A stretch of 64,000 bases of DNA, from assembly GCA_914767715.1 (NCBI GenBank), contig OU612067.1, positions 15,815,001 through 15,879,000 on the forward strand. The letters run 5' to 3'. Shown here one piece after another: positions 1 through 13,200 of the stretch. The stretch comes from Membranipora membranacea. Its lineage: Eukaryota > Bryozoa > Gymnolaemata > Cheilostomatida > Membraniporidae. A program made the translations under genes and the position numbers. Under the pieces are notes generated by a model. It had not been told where the DNA came from and did not search any database. It worked only from the letters and a program-made list of their open reading frames with translations. Position 1 is the stretch's first letter; each line of letters starts with the position of its first letter.

Positions 1-240
1 AGGCGGCTGAGTTGGTTAGAGCGCCTGCCCTCCAATACATAAATGCTGGAGGTCTTGGATTTGTATCCCGCTGCAGTCTACTGACTACTGAGACTTTTTG
101 GTCCCCCAGGTGTGCTCCAACCTGCCTACAACTTGACAGCAACCTCGAGCAGTTATTGCTGCCTCGCCACTAAGGCAAATTATATTTAGCTGCCTCGCTT
201 CGAGATGTGACATGTGATAAGACACCTGATTTTAGTCAAA
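1..240 (+). mobile_element. tRNA-derived SINE-like element
   Basis: The first ~80 bases resemble a tRNA with pol III promoter boxes: an A-box-like stretch (TGAGTTGGTTAGAGCGCC, positions 9-26) and a B-box-like stretch (GGATTTGTATCCC, about 57-69). The stem pairing is poor and a non-tRNA body follows, so a SINE or tRNA relic fits better than a working tRNA gene. The left end lies at or beyond the window edge. Confidence 0.45.
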
Positions 241-352
241 CTTTTAAGCACGGAGATAACCTCGGCTTATTTATGGCTTCACCTAACCCTTGTTACGATT
301 AATTAAAAGATCTAGATGTTTATGCCTGACATTTTATTATGTTCATGTACAG

Positions 353-2162
353 ATACAGCCATCTGTATAGAGAATGGCAACAGAGATGGACAAATAAATG
401 TTAATGATGATCCTCAAGGTTACTTAATTAGTCACTGGAGCTACGGTGATGAAAACTACCCGAACAACATCGACTCATCAATTACTTTGACGGGTTTGAA
501 AGCAGACCAACAAGTTGTCATCAACTTTAGAGGATTCGAGATTTACACTTATCCTGGAATCTGTTGTTGTATAAATGACTATCTTCAAATATCAGGTTTG
601 AGAGATGGGAATGTTATCAAGTATTGCAGTGACGATGAAAGATCTCCGAAACTGGGACAATACATCACGTTAACTGTCAAGCGAGATGAAATAAAATTCA
701 AATTTGTTACCAACAGTAAGCACGGGACCCGAGACGACGGCTTCAAGCTAAGATATGATTGTGAGTCAATGAATGCGATATGCTTTATATAATTTTTTGA
801 TTTTTATTTGCCCATTAAGTAAATCCAAAGACTTCAAATAGAGGAAAGATAGATATTGCTATTGAGTGTATGGGTTTACCTCAGAATGTATTTTCTTTGT
901 TATGCAATAGAACCAAAATTTCTTTGTATCCCTATACGGTACGAAGGTGAAATATAATAAATGCTTTCAGAAGCCTTCAACTGTCTTGGAAAATAAAACA
1001 AGAGCTCATGTTGATTGTGTGGAGAAAAGCCATTATTGAACAACCCAAAGCTCAAAATCATGCAAATGGAAATAAATTTACAGTGATAACAATAAAGACA
1101 TTTGAAATGTTTTACAGTTATTCCAGTAACAACTACAGCAAGCATCCAAACATCAGTCAGTGACCAGATGGTAACAGAACAGCTCGGTAACACATCAGGT
1201 AGGTGACAAATCTCCGAAGAATATATAAGTAGTTTTTCTATCGAATCGGTTTCATATTTTTACTGTCTTAAATACTCATCCCAGGAATTTTGTCCCAAGC
1301 CTGACAAAAATCCAGTATGATTAGAACCTGATCATATATTCCTGTATGGTCTGAGCCCACCCCGCCCCCCCCCCCCCCCCAGGCTCTTGGACCTGCTTGA
1401 CGGCTCCTGCAATATGTTGCAAATATCTAAGAGTGAAATAACTGTTGTAATGTACAACACTCGCGTATCTCCTTGATTTTAATTTTGTTAAAATCATTTT
1501 CAACCCTCATTTATTTTGTTTATGATTCCCCTTCCGAACCTTGACTACAACATTATCTTCCAAAAACGCCAAATTTACCCTATGTATTCACCAACAATCC
1601 TAGTGCCATGATGAAGAATGAGGTGTGTGTATGTTAATGTATGTGTAAACATTTGTTTCCATGTCATCTACAGTCATTTGGAGCGACATCAGACATCCTC
1701 TCACTATTGGTTTGATAGCAGGAGCTGCTGCTATCATACTGATCATTGTCATAGTTGTGTCCCTTCTCATCTTGAGAAAAAGGTAACTTTTGTTTCTTTT
1801 TTCCCCTTCCGCAAAAGATTCAAACACAGCCGATCCATAAATAATACTGTCCATCCACAACAAAGATAGTATTGTAGCATATAGAGCATCCCATGATACC
1901 AAATATCTATCTGTGGAAAACTTGTAGGTCTTTTTTATGACTGTCTCATCAATTCATTGTTTAACTTGGAGTCGTTAGAAATCTATCAATTGAGTTTTCT
2001 TTATATCTCTTAATATTTAGAAAGAAGAAAGAAAACAAGAATTCTCCACCATCCCAGCAGCACGCCTCTGATCAACCAGAGTACTCATATCACAGAACCA
2101 ATGATCATAATGATTATCAGCTAGCTTATGAGCACCATAACCTACCTCAAAATACTCAGTAA
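353..2162 (+). CDS. Type I receptor: CUB - Thr/Ser stalk - transmembrane - tyrosine tail (5' partial)
   Basis: Four exons can be joined: 353-760, 1118-1198, 1674-1782 and 2021-2162, about 245 residues in the window, with no internal stop. The first exon (acceptor TACAG, donor GTGAGT, phase 1-1) encodes one CUB domain of about 136 residues, with HWSYGDENYPNN and a CCC cluster also seen in the paralogues at 27639-28075 and 30900-31190. The second is a short Thr/Ser stalk. The third holds a transmembrane segment (GLIAGAAAIILIIVIVVSLL) followed by LRKR. The last is a cytoplasmic tail with PEYSYH and NDYQLAYE. No signal-peptide exon is visible upstream, so it probably lies before the window. The reading frame ends at TAA 2160-2162, but a GT at 2159 (GTAAAT) overlaps the stop. 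Splicing there in phase 2 would extend the tail, as proposed for the paralogue at 25850-28075. Likely a membrane receptor; the ligand is unknown. Confidence 0.75.
1365..1380. repeat. Poly-C tract
   Basis: A run of 16 C in the intron between the stalk and transmembrane exons of the type I gene. Its exact length is likely error-prone. Confidence 0.8.
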
Positions 2163-2282
2163 ATGATCTTTTTATATTGAGCATATACTTCAAATGAAAC
2201 CAGGTTGAAAACTATTTCTACCCCGGCATCTAGCTGCAATGCACTAAAACAACTCAATTCTTAAAGCTGTTTCACCAGTGAT

Positions 2283-2371
2283 CTGGCATGGCATGGCGTG
2301 GCATACCTTGACATGGCATGCATTGATGTGGCACGGCTAAACGTTGCATGGCTAGAAATACCATAGCTAGA
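2283..2371. repeat. Degenerate GGCATGGC-type repeat
   Basis: Irregular tandem copies of a TGGCATGGC/ATGGC-like unit lie just downstream of the first receptor gene. No coding potential is seen. Confidence 0.5.
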
Positions 2372-2499
2372 CGTTTCGTTCTAGATTTAGGATGCTCAGA
2401 TATCCTGAGTGTTATGAATGTTATGGGTTTTAAATCATTTGCCCTAGATAGAAAATGGCTTTACTCTTGATATCCAATATAGCAGTATAAATATTTTTT

Positions 2500-2770
2500 G
2501 GACATATGCGCAACACATGTCATGTTATAATGGGAATTCAAGGAGGAGGTAATGTTATTATACCACTGAGATATATATAAATAATTCTATATCAATGTAT
2601 TATTATTATTATACATCATATTGTGCCTTGAAATTAAGCAGTTTTCTCAAATCAATTCATTTCCCTAAAGAACTACTTAGTCATGCTAGCGCTTTTCCTT
2701 TATCGAAATCCCGTTGATCGGTTCATGAAGCAACAAATTGTTGATCTTTCTTTCTTTCGTTAGTACAAGT
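2500..2770. repeat. Flank repeat shared with 42110-42315
   Basis: AT-rich sequence with a conserved core (GTTGATCTTTCTTTCTTTCG, about 2741-2760) that recurs near 42285-42310 with similar neighbours on the left. It marks another, older duplicated fragment beside the orphan receptor exons at 42648-42972. No gene is seen in it. Confidence 0.55.
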
Positions 2771-2814
2771 CACAAGTGTAGTATCACACATCATACTTTA
2801 ATAGCTAACATCAG

Positions 2815-2843
2815 GCTGAGGTGAGGTGAGGTGAGGTGAGGTG
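2815..2843. repeat. (GGTGA)n microsatellite
   Basis: About five perfect GAGGT/GGTGA pentamers in a row, inside the part of the duplication that copy 2 lacks. Confidence 0.8.
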
Positions 2844-3935
2844 AGTGCACTGTTTCTGTGACCGTGGAGGTTGTTGACAGTATTGGCTGGAATTGATTGC
2901 GGAACATGCAGGCAGTCCTTACAGTTTCACTGTATACACTCCCTGAATGAGAAGGCATGTAATCCAGGCTGTAGCGAGTTGCTCGATCCCGACCATGCTA
3001 ATTTCTTTCCTACCCTTGCGTGTGGCGCCTCTTGGCAAAGGATTATCTGTAAACTTCTGCAAAAATTGCCAGGACGGGGTTTAGGATCGTTCACCAATAA
3101 CTATAGCCAGAATTGAACCCAACAAGGACAGAATCGATGGCACTTTTTTCTACAAATCAGATTTAATAGTGTTTTATTTCTTAATTTCCTTCACAAATTC
3201 GAAGTTAAAGCAATGCAGTGGATTGAGTTTCACCATGAAGATAGCTGTGATAATAAATCTCTTCACTTGCTACCAATTTCCTTTTAAAATATAGACAGCT
3301 TTGCTATCAGCAAGAGCTATTTTCAGGTGCTCCTCCCGTATAATGCAGTCGAGAAATAACCCCCCAGAATTTCAGATTAAGAATTCATTTATTTCATACT
3401 GTGCCTTTTTTATTCTTACAAATGATAATTTGGACGCACTCATATGATACAGTGAAATAGCCTCAATTTTACCTTTTATTGTCTTCAAAACAGATTAAAA
3501 ATATGCGCACGGTTTCGTCATCTTAATTTGTCTCGACTCTATGATATGGCTCAAACAAAAGCTTAGGCAAATGGAAAAGCTGCAGCATATAGAATAAGAA
3601 ATTGAGTAATGCTGATAGCAAGCAAGCAATGGTAATATCAAATGGTAAGTAATATCATGTTGATGGCCGGTTAAATCTGTTTAGAATTCTCAGACATTAG
3701 ACCTTTACTGAATATCTTGCCGCGCAAACTGCTTCCAGGGGATCTAACTCCAGTAAATATTGTATCGACCACGTTTGTCACAGATGCTATTAGGACTTCA
3801 TTGCCAAGTCACTTATTTAGAAGACATGAAATAAACTGTTCTTTTTAGTGAGGACTAAAACAAGCATTATGCATGATCGATTTAGAACTAAAAAAAAAAA
3901 TAAAAAGCTCATCACCAGAAAATTTCCATTTATCC

Positions 3936-6900
3936 CTAGTTATTTAGAGAAGTATATACATGGTTATCTTCTCCTACTCCACATTGTTTCCCCATCTCAT
4001 ACTCCGCACCTCTAGACTGATTATTTTCAGCCATCCTTGCACCAGAGTTCTCATACATGTCAGATCCAGCGTTGACTTGATTGAGATCTAAGCCCACCTC
4101 TTCGTAGTCCATAGGATTGTTTAATCGAGCTTTAAGAAATAGAACATCACAAAATGATTCGCATTATTCCACACGTTTTCGGTACAAATCTATTAAGATC
4201 TAACTAGCAATCGATTTATTTTGCCTTCCCTAATAGTGCATTTGTTTTTCCGTTTTACTCACCACAACTTTTTCATTGCTGAAAATTATATTCATTTTTG
4301 GTGTTTTACACAACCATCATGTTAAATTTGTGTTGCATTGAATAACATGTGGAGATAAATTGCTCATAGCGTGTAGCCAGTTGCTTTGCCCTTCGATAAA
4401 GGGTCTCAATTTGAAACCTTAACCGTGTAAAAGTATATCATGTATGGATTTGAATTGATGCTAAGTTCATACCGTTAGTGGCGCTTCTTTCCGTAACAAT
4501 TTGTTGATTTTTGTCAGACGCAGTCAATCTAAAATTAAAACATTTGAGTTATAAGGGATAGATTTAATGATTGGACGTATGATGAGCCTTGAGATCACCG
4601 AGATTATGGAAATATCAACCATTACTAAGATTACAGCCATGGTAACTCTTTACCTTTGGTTTTCCATAGACAACTTTCTGCTTCTGATCACAAAGAAAAC
4701 CAGCCCACCAATCAGAAGTATGCAGACAACTCCGAGGACTGACCCCACAATGACTATCTTCTTTTGTTGATCACCTACAATACCAGGAGAATTATCACTT
4801 GTTCAAATAACTGATTGACTGAAGCAATGAATTGTTAACTTAATTATGAATGTGTAAAAATATATACTGTACTTTATTAGGCAAGAATCAAGATGTATGG
4901 ACACAAGGAACATCTGATATCCTTCAATATAGGCCAAACCGTAGTAAAGCAAGCTTTGTCATGTTTCTCCAGTTCAGTTTAAAAATAGACAAGAGGCAAA
5001 ACTCAAGATTTTTTGTTCACAGTTTGTGAAAGGAGTTATCCCCTTTTTGACCATAGGGGCACAACTCAAATATTTTGATGCCATACCAAGTCTGCAATTA
5101 ACTTGCAGAATTATCCCTTTTATTTGGGACATAACTCAACTTACTCACCTTTAAGATTCTCAGTTGTTGGCTGATGCTGTTGTACAGCTGAAACAGCAAA
5201 ATAATTCATTCCATAATTCATTCAATAAATTTGTATCTTCTACGGGACTGTGTGCTGGTGAAGTATTGATGCATATAACAACAGAAGCACAGTTTTTCTC
5301 ATAGAGGCAGGTGCACACTTGGTTAATTGGATGAATGACAAATATAAGCTTTGAATTAGGTAACTGCAAAATTACACAGTCAGAATGTGGAATGAAGTGT
5401 CTACGGGTGTATTTTGCAATTGCCAACAGACAGGGCTGAGCAAATGTCTCCTTATTTGCGTCTATCGAGATAACATACATTCAAATTTTTGTCTGTATTG
5501 TAGACTTGACTGTTTGTAAAATTGAGTGGAGCAATATGATTTTTAAGTGACAATAGTCAAACAAGGGCCGTACAAGTTGTTGCGCATAGTATTTCAGCTA
5601 TCAGTAAAACATATAGACTAACCAGATATCTGTTCACATCTCACTACCCGATCATCCCAGTTTGGATGGTTTGAAAGCATGATATTCCAGCCTCCAGCCG
5701 CAGAACAAATTATACTTATTTCCCTGTCACCATTTAGCAGCTGATAGCCAGGATCACAGCTTATGTTTAGTACAGTGAGGTAAGTGAGGGAAGTTAGTGA
5801 AGAGCTTGATGCATTGGCGTTAATAACTTCAGGCAGATCACATTGCACTAAATAAAGGAAATGAAAGCAATTGTCCATAGCATGCTAGAAGGGGTTGTTA
5901 GTGATTAGAACTGTTAATCAAACAGTTGATTCCCTCGTTCATCAGATGTCTACGTTTAATGTCTAAATATCCATGTAACTGACCCACATCAGTTTGCCTA
6001 ACGTCCTGGGAGGTCGACTGATGATGCTCTTCTACTAACTCTAGACCCTATAAGCGAACACTTAGATTGTAACTCTAAGAACTCTGTCAACTCTGTGTTC
6101 ATTGACTTCACCAGTGCTTTTAACACAATATCTCCATCAGTGCTAATCAACAAGTTACGTAACTCTGATATGCACCCTAATGTCATCAACTGGACTCACA
6201 GCTACCTAACGAACCGTAGACAGATGCTAGTGAAACATCATCTATCATCAGCACGTCCACCGGTAGTCCACAGGGGTGTGTACTCAGCCCAATACTATTT
6301 TAGATCTACACTGACGAATTCAGATCGCAATCAGATAGCATGTACATAATAAAATATGCTGACGACACGCTCATCTTGGAAATGGTACACCAGAACCAAG
6401 ACTCGCAGCTCCAGCCTACTCTAGACTCAATCAGCGACTGGTGTCACAACCACAAGCTGCTCATCAATACAACCAAAACTAAGGCACTGATATTCACTAA
6501 TGCAAGAGACAATCCACCATCTCCTGTTCTCTCCATCAACAACACCAGCATTGATAATGTCAATGATTACAAGTATCAGGCACAACTCTCCCGTCAAAGC
6601 TAAAGTTTGACCTAAATAACATCTAAAACTCACAAGAAACTGTTTATCATGAGTAAATAACGTTACATGGGAACATAAGATCAGCTCATGCTAAACTGCT
6701 TACGAACATTTATTGAGAGCTCCCTGCTTTTCCACTCCACTGCCATATATCACCATATGTCAGAGAAAAACAAAGCTGACCTATATAAAGTGACACGTAC
6801 CGCTGAGAAGCTAGCCAACACTACTCTACCACAACCACAACATGTTGTTAAACAGCGACTCAAGACCAAGGCTCTGAGAATAACCGCCAGTGATACCAAC

Positions 6901-9900
6901 CCAGTATTGACATTTGACATACTACCATCTGGTCGGTTTCGTGCTGTAAAAGCACGTATAAATCTGAGGTTTAACTGTTTCCATGCCATTGCAATTAATA
7001 CATTGAACAAATAAATCTTAGTCTGTGCATTTTCCAAAATTATTTTTTTCTATTTATACCTGCATTTTATGAGCTCATTTTACAGTTTTATCAGCAGTCC
7101 AGCAATCTTATTTATCAATAGTGATATAATAAAGGTACTTACATTTACATACATAAGAACAGAGGTCTAGCAGTTTAGTATCTGAACTGAACCTATGTCA
7201 ACCAATTGAATAAAAGCGGGAATCAACTTTGTTCAGTTCCATTGTAACAACTTTATTTTCACCCCGTCCTATAGCCGATATTTGCTAAGTTTCATAACTA
7301 ACCTTCCTCACACAGCTGAGAAGCTGACCAGGTTTTATCACTCTTACATGTTACATCCTCCGTCAGCTTAGTGAAACCGTCATCACATTCAAAATCTACT
7401 GTCTCCATGTAATCTACTGTTTCTCTAGGAGTTGAGATCGTAACATTAGCCTGGGCTGAGAGCTCTGATACATTGCACTGTACTGTAGAGTAATATCGGA
7501 TATAGACACATTAGCATAAATATTTAGGAAGTAGAATCTTGTAAGTTGATAGTGAATGCGGAAGTGCAGAGTGAGGACTATTGTGGAAGGTTAGTGGTAA
7601 CAAGCTAGGTAGTATTGTATGTAGCGTTCTTTGCTGGCAGTAAGTGCCTGGATATTAATGTGGCAAGAAAAGCTTTTGCAAAGAAACTTAGATTGTATAT
7701 TCCTCATTGAGTGCGCGGAATTCTCACCGGGTGTACAACTAAAAGTATCCTGAATATTTGTATCATTCCATGTCCAGGGTATTGTCTCATTATCTGTAGA
7801 ACTGCAGGACACTAGAGTAGAATTTGTACCATAAGGAGACTCATATCCTTCTTTACATGTGTACTCCATAGTTCTGTTCAGAGTCACCACAGTAGGTATT
7901 GAGTTTGCAATGGTGACTGGGTGAACAACACACCAAGGTACTGGAACACAAAAAGAAACATTTAGTTTGTCAGAATTTAGCAGATATTTTATTGTCGCAT
8001 AAAAGTAACTTTGAGTTAGGTATTTGAAAGGAGCAGTAATCAGTACTCTTAAATAAATTCGAAGATAAATCTCACCTCACCGGGAAGCAAATTTAAGTTA
8101 TGAAAGGGTAATTTCTGTATTGGTTGATCCCAATATAATTTTTTAACACATAATACCGTCAATTTTTTTTCCTTTCTATGTTTCGTTGATCGGACAATTT
8201 GTATGCCAGTTGGTTATCACATCAACATATTGCACCAAATTGACAGCTTTTTGAGAAGATCAATAATGTTTTGGTAAAATATTGGCTGATATTGTTTGTT
8301 AATGGTTTAATTTGGAAAAACCTCCTCAAAGATGACGCTTGCTGAATACCTGGTATACACTTGACACCATTAGTCCAGGAGGCATAACTTCCATTCTTCT
8401 GACAGTTGATAAGTGACCCCCCTGTGAACTGGTAGTTTTCCATACATCGATAACGCGCTGTAGTAGACCCTGGTAAATAAGGTGTCGTCACTTCTTCATA
8501 TGTCGCATTTCTCACATCGGGAATATCTCAACATCTGATAACTAAATATTTCATACACAGAAAACTTTAGATTCTACACGAAATCATGTGTGATCCCCGT
8601 CTCATTTAATGGCTAAAATCAGTGTCACCCCCTATGGCTGACACAACTGTGTTCTGATTTATTGATACAGTTTATTGTCAAATGTCAGATATTTGTTACC
8701 CAATCTATTATCATGTGCGCCGATTTTTTTACGTCGTACAGTGACAACAATTTTTCTGCACGTTGAAACTAAACTCCTCCCAAATGATGTAAAATACCAA
8801 AATTATGCATGGGGGTTGAGTGTATATTTATAAGAATATTCCTTTGCGCTCAGTACATATAAATTCCTGGCATTCACTCTAGACTGATTCACTTACCTTC
8901 ATATATTAACAGAAATTGTGTAAATATGTATTGGTATTCATTATTATTGATACCCGGTGAATGGACATCAAACTCTCCTTTGTCATCAGTTAGTATCTAA
9001 ACGATACCAGAGGCAGCATTTACAGTCTTGTTTTGTTTGCCAAACCAGACCATGAGAGTTGCTGGCTTAAATTTGTCGACTCGCCTTATCCTTACTGCTG
9101 ATTCTGAAGGTAACCCTGTCACAGTCACTACACATGATGGTTGGCGCATATAAACCAGCCGTCCAGGTACCTTTGAGCTGATAACTCCTGACCATACTGA
9201 ATCTGTCACACTGACTTGTGGCTGAGGTGTATAACCACATCGGAAAACTACAATGACATAACACAAAAGATAAGCCTGGCAGTATATGGTTACAGCCATT
9301 GATGACCGTTTATAGCCATATCATCCCAATCATTATGCTCAAATCATAACTATTGGGAAAGAATATATAGTCCATTCAAGCAGTGAGTGATTTGAAAAGC
9401 AATGATCTGAGAATGATTTGGGATGTTTTTAATCAAAACACCACCCAGATAATTTTTATTCATTCCCATTTTGTACTGTTTAATATGGTGTCATCATCCT
9501 TGCAGTGGCATAATAACAGACGGAACACTTCTCACAATAGTTTATGGGATTTTTTAATGAGATGATAAACTTCTTTATTACTTATTGTTCATTTACGGCA
9601 TTACAATCATCCAACCTTCCAAAAAAGACCTGTGAATCTGCAAGTTCCAAACAGACGATGGAGCCAACTTAAAAAAAAGTTATCCATGAAGGACAATCCC
9701 TGTGTAATGATCCCATTTTTGGTCTTGAACTTTGAACTATGAGCTGATATTAATTTTTCCACCTGTGTCAGGATACTGATCATCAAAATACATTGCAAAT
9801 AGTTTCTAGACCTAAAAATGTTTAAAATCATCTAAATACTTCTAAATTGAGTCACCTGTGTCATAGTACGAGATTTTGAAGTCTGCTGAGTCCGAGTAAG

Positions 9901-10243
9901 ATTGAATTGGTCGTTCAGAGCTGGATGAGTTGGCGTCAAACTGGTCCTGTTTTACACAGAATGGATTGCCGTCTACTGAGAGTGTTCCAGAAGTGCATGC
10001 ATTGGTATCAGGTGCAATTAATATCCCCTCAATAATCATATACGACAAGGATGGCGCTGGCAGCTGCAGCTCACAGCTTCTGATTGGCCCAACATTATCC
10101 TGTTTGTGAATTATTTGTCCAAATCTCTGTGGAAGAGCATCACCGTGTGAGCACAGTATTGCTGAAGGGACGTCTTGGCTGGAGGCGAGATTGAATGCTG
10201 TGAGGAGCAGATGGAGACAGCTACATCTGGACAGACTTTTCAT
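3936..10243 (-). pseudogene. Type II receptor (2 CUB-like, 4 CCP, TM, Tyr tail) with two premature stops
   Basis: Ten exons align one-for-one with the intact gene at 32526-37582: 9856-10243 (signal peptide and CUB-like 1), 8897-9247 (CUB-like 2), 8350-8541, 7728-7940, 7303-7482 and 5623-5847 (CCP 1-4), 5149-5187 (stalk), 4654-4774 (TM), 4473-4528 and 3936-4129 (tail). All junctions keep GT-AG and the joined length (1959 bases) is a multiple of three. Two in-frame nonsense codons are present: TAG at 8997-8999 where the sister gene has GAG (Glu), and TGA at 8528-8530 where it has GGA (the Gly after the first CCP cysteine). Either would remove all CCP domains and the membrane anchor. A truncated secreted CUB product is formally possible. 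The signal peptide (MKSLSRCSCLHLLLTAFNL) and the tail motifs DYEEV, MYENS and VYTSL remain readable, so inactivation looks recent. Confidence 0.85.
5976..7150 (+). mobile_element. 5'-truncated non-LTR retrotransposon (Jockey/CR1/Rex1-like RT fragment)
   Basis: The plus strand encodes pieces of a reverse transcriptase: FIDFTSAFNTI (about 6098-6130), YADDTLIL (about 6355-6378, the catalytic YADD box) and a C-terminal region at 6688-7014. Frameshifts separate the pieces, so it is inactive. Only the RT and C-terminus are present, as expected for a 5'-truncated LINE. The empty site exists in the duplicate: there, TCTAAATATCCAT runs straight into AAGAACAGAGGTC (near 34560-34580), while here ~1.17 kb lies between them, ending in ACATTTACATACAT. 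The element sits in the intron between CCP3 and CCP4 of the pseudogene, opposite to its transcription. Confidence 0.85.
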
Positions 10244-13200
10244 GTTGTTCTTTAAGGAATGGATAAATTATGTTTAGTAACAGTCCATATAAATTGAGAG
10301 GTGGATATCAAATTTTGAGGGCCAGCGGCAATTTAATCTTCCCTAGTTGAACTATCAAAAAGATAAGAGTCTTTGAGAGTGTATAGTTGGCTTTTAGGAT
10401 AGCTGTGTGTATTTCTTATCAGCTTCCAGTGCATAGATATGTATATAATGATTATAAGAGGCTAGATTTCTCAAAGCTAGTAACCTGCCCTAAAATTTGG
10501 GTTAAGTCTTGAATGAAAATCACCCGAAAATCTATGTAATGGATACATATTATCCTTGGGCATTAGTCTGCAAAGTCTTTGGTTTGATCATGCACTAAAA
10601 ATAGACCTACAGACTACAGAACATCAACATTTTCCATAAGTAGTTGCTTAGTTGCCAAAACTGGATCTGCGAACCTGTAAAATCCTAACAAATTATGAAC
10701 TGATGCATTGCGAAATCTATGGTTCATCCGATTAGTAAATTTGCCGTTTCAATGTAAATGAGTAGAAAGCATAGAAGGGCACACGCCCATGTTCTAAATT
10801 CATTGCACTTATTTCACCTTGTTGAAATGATTCCCACTTCTTGTCAGCTTTGACTTACAATTATGATGTGATAGTGCTAACAGCTGACTCACTTATGCAT
10901 TTGTTAGCTTGACTTAAAATGAATAAGGGATAAGGGATGTGATTGGATTGGGGCGATAAATTGCAACTACTCAAGCTCAATTGTGTAAATAAGAGAGCAT
11001 TTTCAACTCGATCAACTTCCTTGTTAAAAATATCTTAATAAACAATACGATACAAGCTTTGACCACTTAATTTTTATCTTATGTAGTCGTCTGTCCATGG
11101 ACAGAGGACAAACAACTCCCTTAATCGGAGATCTATTCGGCTTTGTGACCAAAAGAATAATGACAAATTTTAACATCTGCAGTGATGAGATAAGGCATGG
11201 CATTATTGAGCTGTAGGTGGCTGACTTCTGTGTCAGGAGATGGTCTAATGGCGTTGTTGCATATCCTTCCCAATAATCGTAGGTATGTACACAATCTTCA
11301 TGCCAACAGGTAACAGTAAATTTAGCTAGCACTGGTGTTGGATTGTTTTACAATAAATTGACTACGGCTGTTACTTTGTATATGCTTTAGATGTCTTATT
11401 ACTTTTCTTGTCATAGCCTCTTCCGATTTTGTGAACCGGTCCAGGCTAAAAAGCTTAGGCATATAAAAACAGCAGCAGAGAACAAGAATAATGTGTGGTA
11501 GTAGTAAATGTTATAACAGCACATCACAGAGTAAGTAATATAATGTTTATAGCCTGGCCAAATCTAGATAGAAATCTTAGACATTGGACCTTTACCAAGA
11601 ATCCTGCACATCTTCCCTCGCAAACTGCTTCCATATGTAATTTCAGTCAATATTGTATCAGCCATATTTGTCATAGATGCTATTATAAGAGCTCCAATGT
11701 CCAATTAAAAATTGAAAACAACTATTCTATTGAGTGAAAATATTCTGAGAGAACAAAGATTATGCATCATAGAGATAAAAATTTATAAAAAGCAAAAATC
11801 TCATCTCAAAAGAGACGGCCATTTATCCATAGGTATTTGGAGAAGTATAGACATGGTTATCTTCTCCTACTCCTCCTTGATTCACCATCTCATACTCAGC
11901 ACCTCTAGACTGATTATTTCCAGCCATCCTAGTACCAGAGTTCTCATATGTGTTGGCTTCAATGTTGGCTCGATTGATGTTATCAGAATCAACAGCAGGA
12001 TTGATTCGGGAGAGGTCCAATCCCACCTCTTCATAGTCTGTAGGATTGTTTATTCTACCTGTAAAAAAAGAACATCACAAATTGATTGGAATTAATTGAG
12101 ATAATTTTCTGTATCATTATCTTTAGATGTTAAAACAGATTTATTTTGCTTTCCATTTTAATTCTAGGTTATCGGTTTATCCCTTATACCGCTACAACAC
12201 TATTTCATTACATCATTATTTTGCTGAAAAATATATTCCATTTCAATTTTGAATAACCATCAAGTTAAGTTTGTGTTCTATAAACACATGAAGGTCACTC
12301 ATTCGTGACCTGTAGCTGATGGTTTCACCCATTGATAGATATTGACTCATTCAATTCAATGAGAAACACTAATGGTTCAGTTTTGAGAATATATAATATA
12401 TATACTCAAAACTACACCATTTGATTGTATCAGTGCCGAATTCATACCGTTAGTGGCACCTCTTTCCATTACAGGTCGCTGAGTTTTCCCAGATGCAGTT
12501 AATCTGAAATTTACATGTTCGATTTATAAGAGATAGAGAATGACTTGATAAGACTCAGATTTATCAATATATGAATCTGTTCATAAAGAATATCAATATG
12601 GTGAAAATAACGACCATAACTAGGATTACAGCAAATGGCCTGATTTACCTTTTATTCTCCATAGTCAAGTTTCTGCTTCTGATCACAAAGAAAATCAACC
12701 CACAGATAAGCAGTGTGCAGACAACTCCGAGGACAGAACCTACAATGACTACCTGCTGTTGATCACCTACAACAACTGTGAAATTTATCACTTGTTCAAA
12801 TATCTGATTGACTGAAGCGAAGTATTGTTATCATATGGATGTGTAAAAATATCTTCTTTATTTATGTCAAAAACTATTTGTAATAGATGGAAAGAATTTA
12901 GGTCAGCTTTTCAAACAGGTCATACCTCAGTAACAGCTTTGACACGAACTACAAATTAATTTTGAATGATAGGAAGATATGTTTTCACATTAAGAAAAGG
13001 GAGTTGTCCTCTTCTTAGACATGGGGCCACAACTAAGTTTTCAATACGAACTCGCAAAATTAATTAATCATATATTTGGCAATATCATTTGCAAATTGCA
13101 ATTATAATGCCCTCAGCTTGTTTGGAATTTATATCAAGTAACTCACCCTTAGTATTCTCAGTTGTCAAATGCTGTGGTACAGCTGAAAACAACAAAACAA

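Larger units (their letters stand above)
2385..11274. repeat. Segmental duplication, copy 1
   Basis: This block matches 31451-38624 in the same orientation through coding and non-coding sequence. The left shared edge is TAGATTTAGGATGCTCAGA and the right shared edge is GGCGTTGTTGCATATCCTT. The copies differ by a ~500-base stretch (about 2450-2950) present only here, by a LINE insertion (5976-7150) present only here, and by many point changes. Each copy carries one type II receptor gene on the minus strand. Confidence 0.85.

Noticed and set aside
2871-3116. Short frame partly shared with 31499-31714
   Set aside because: The similarity comes from the segmental duplication. The frames start differently, have indels and no known domain or splice context.
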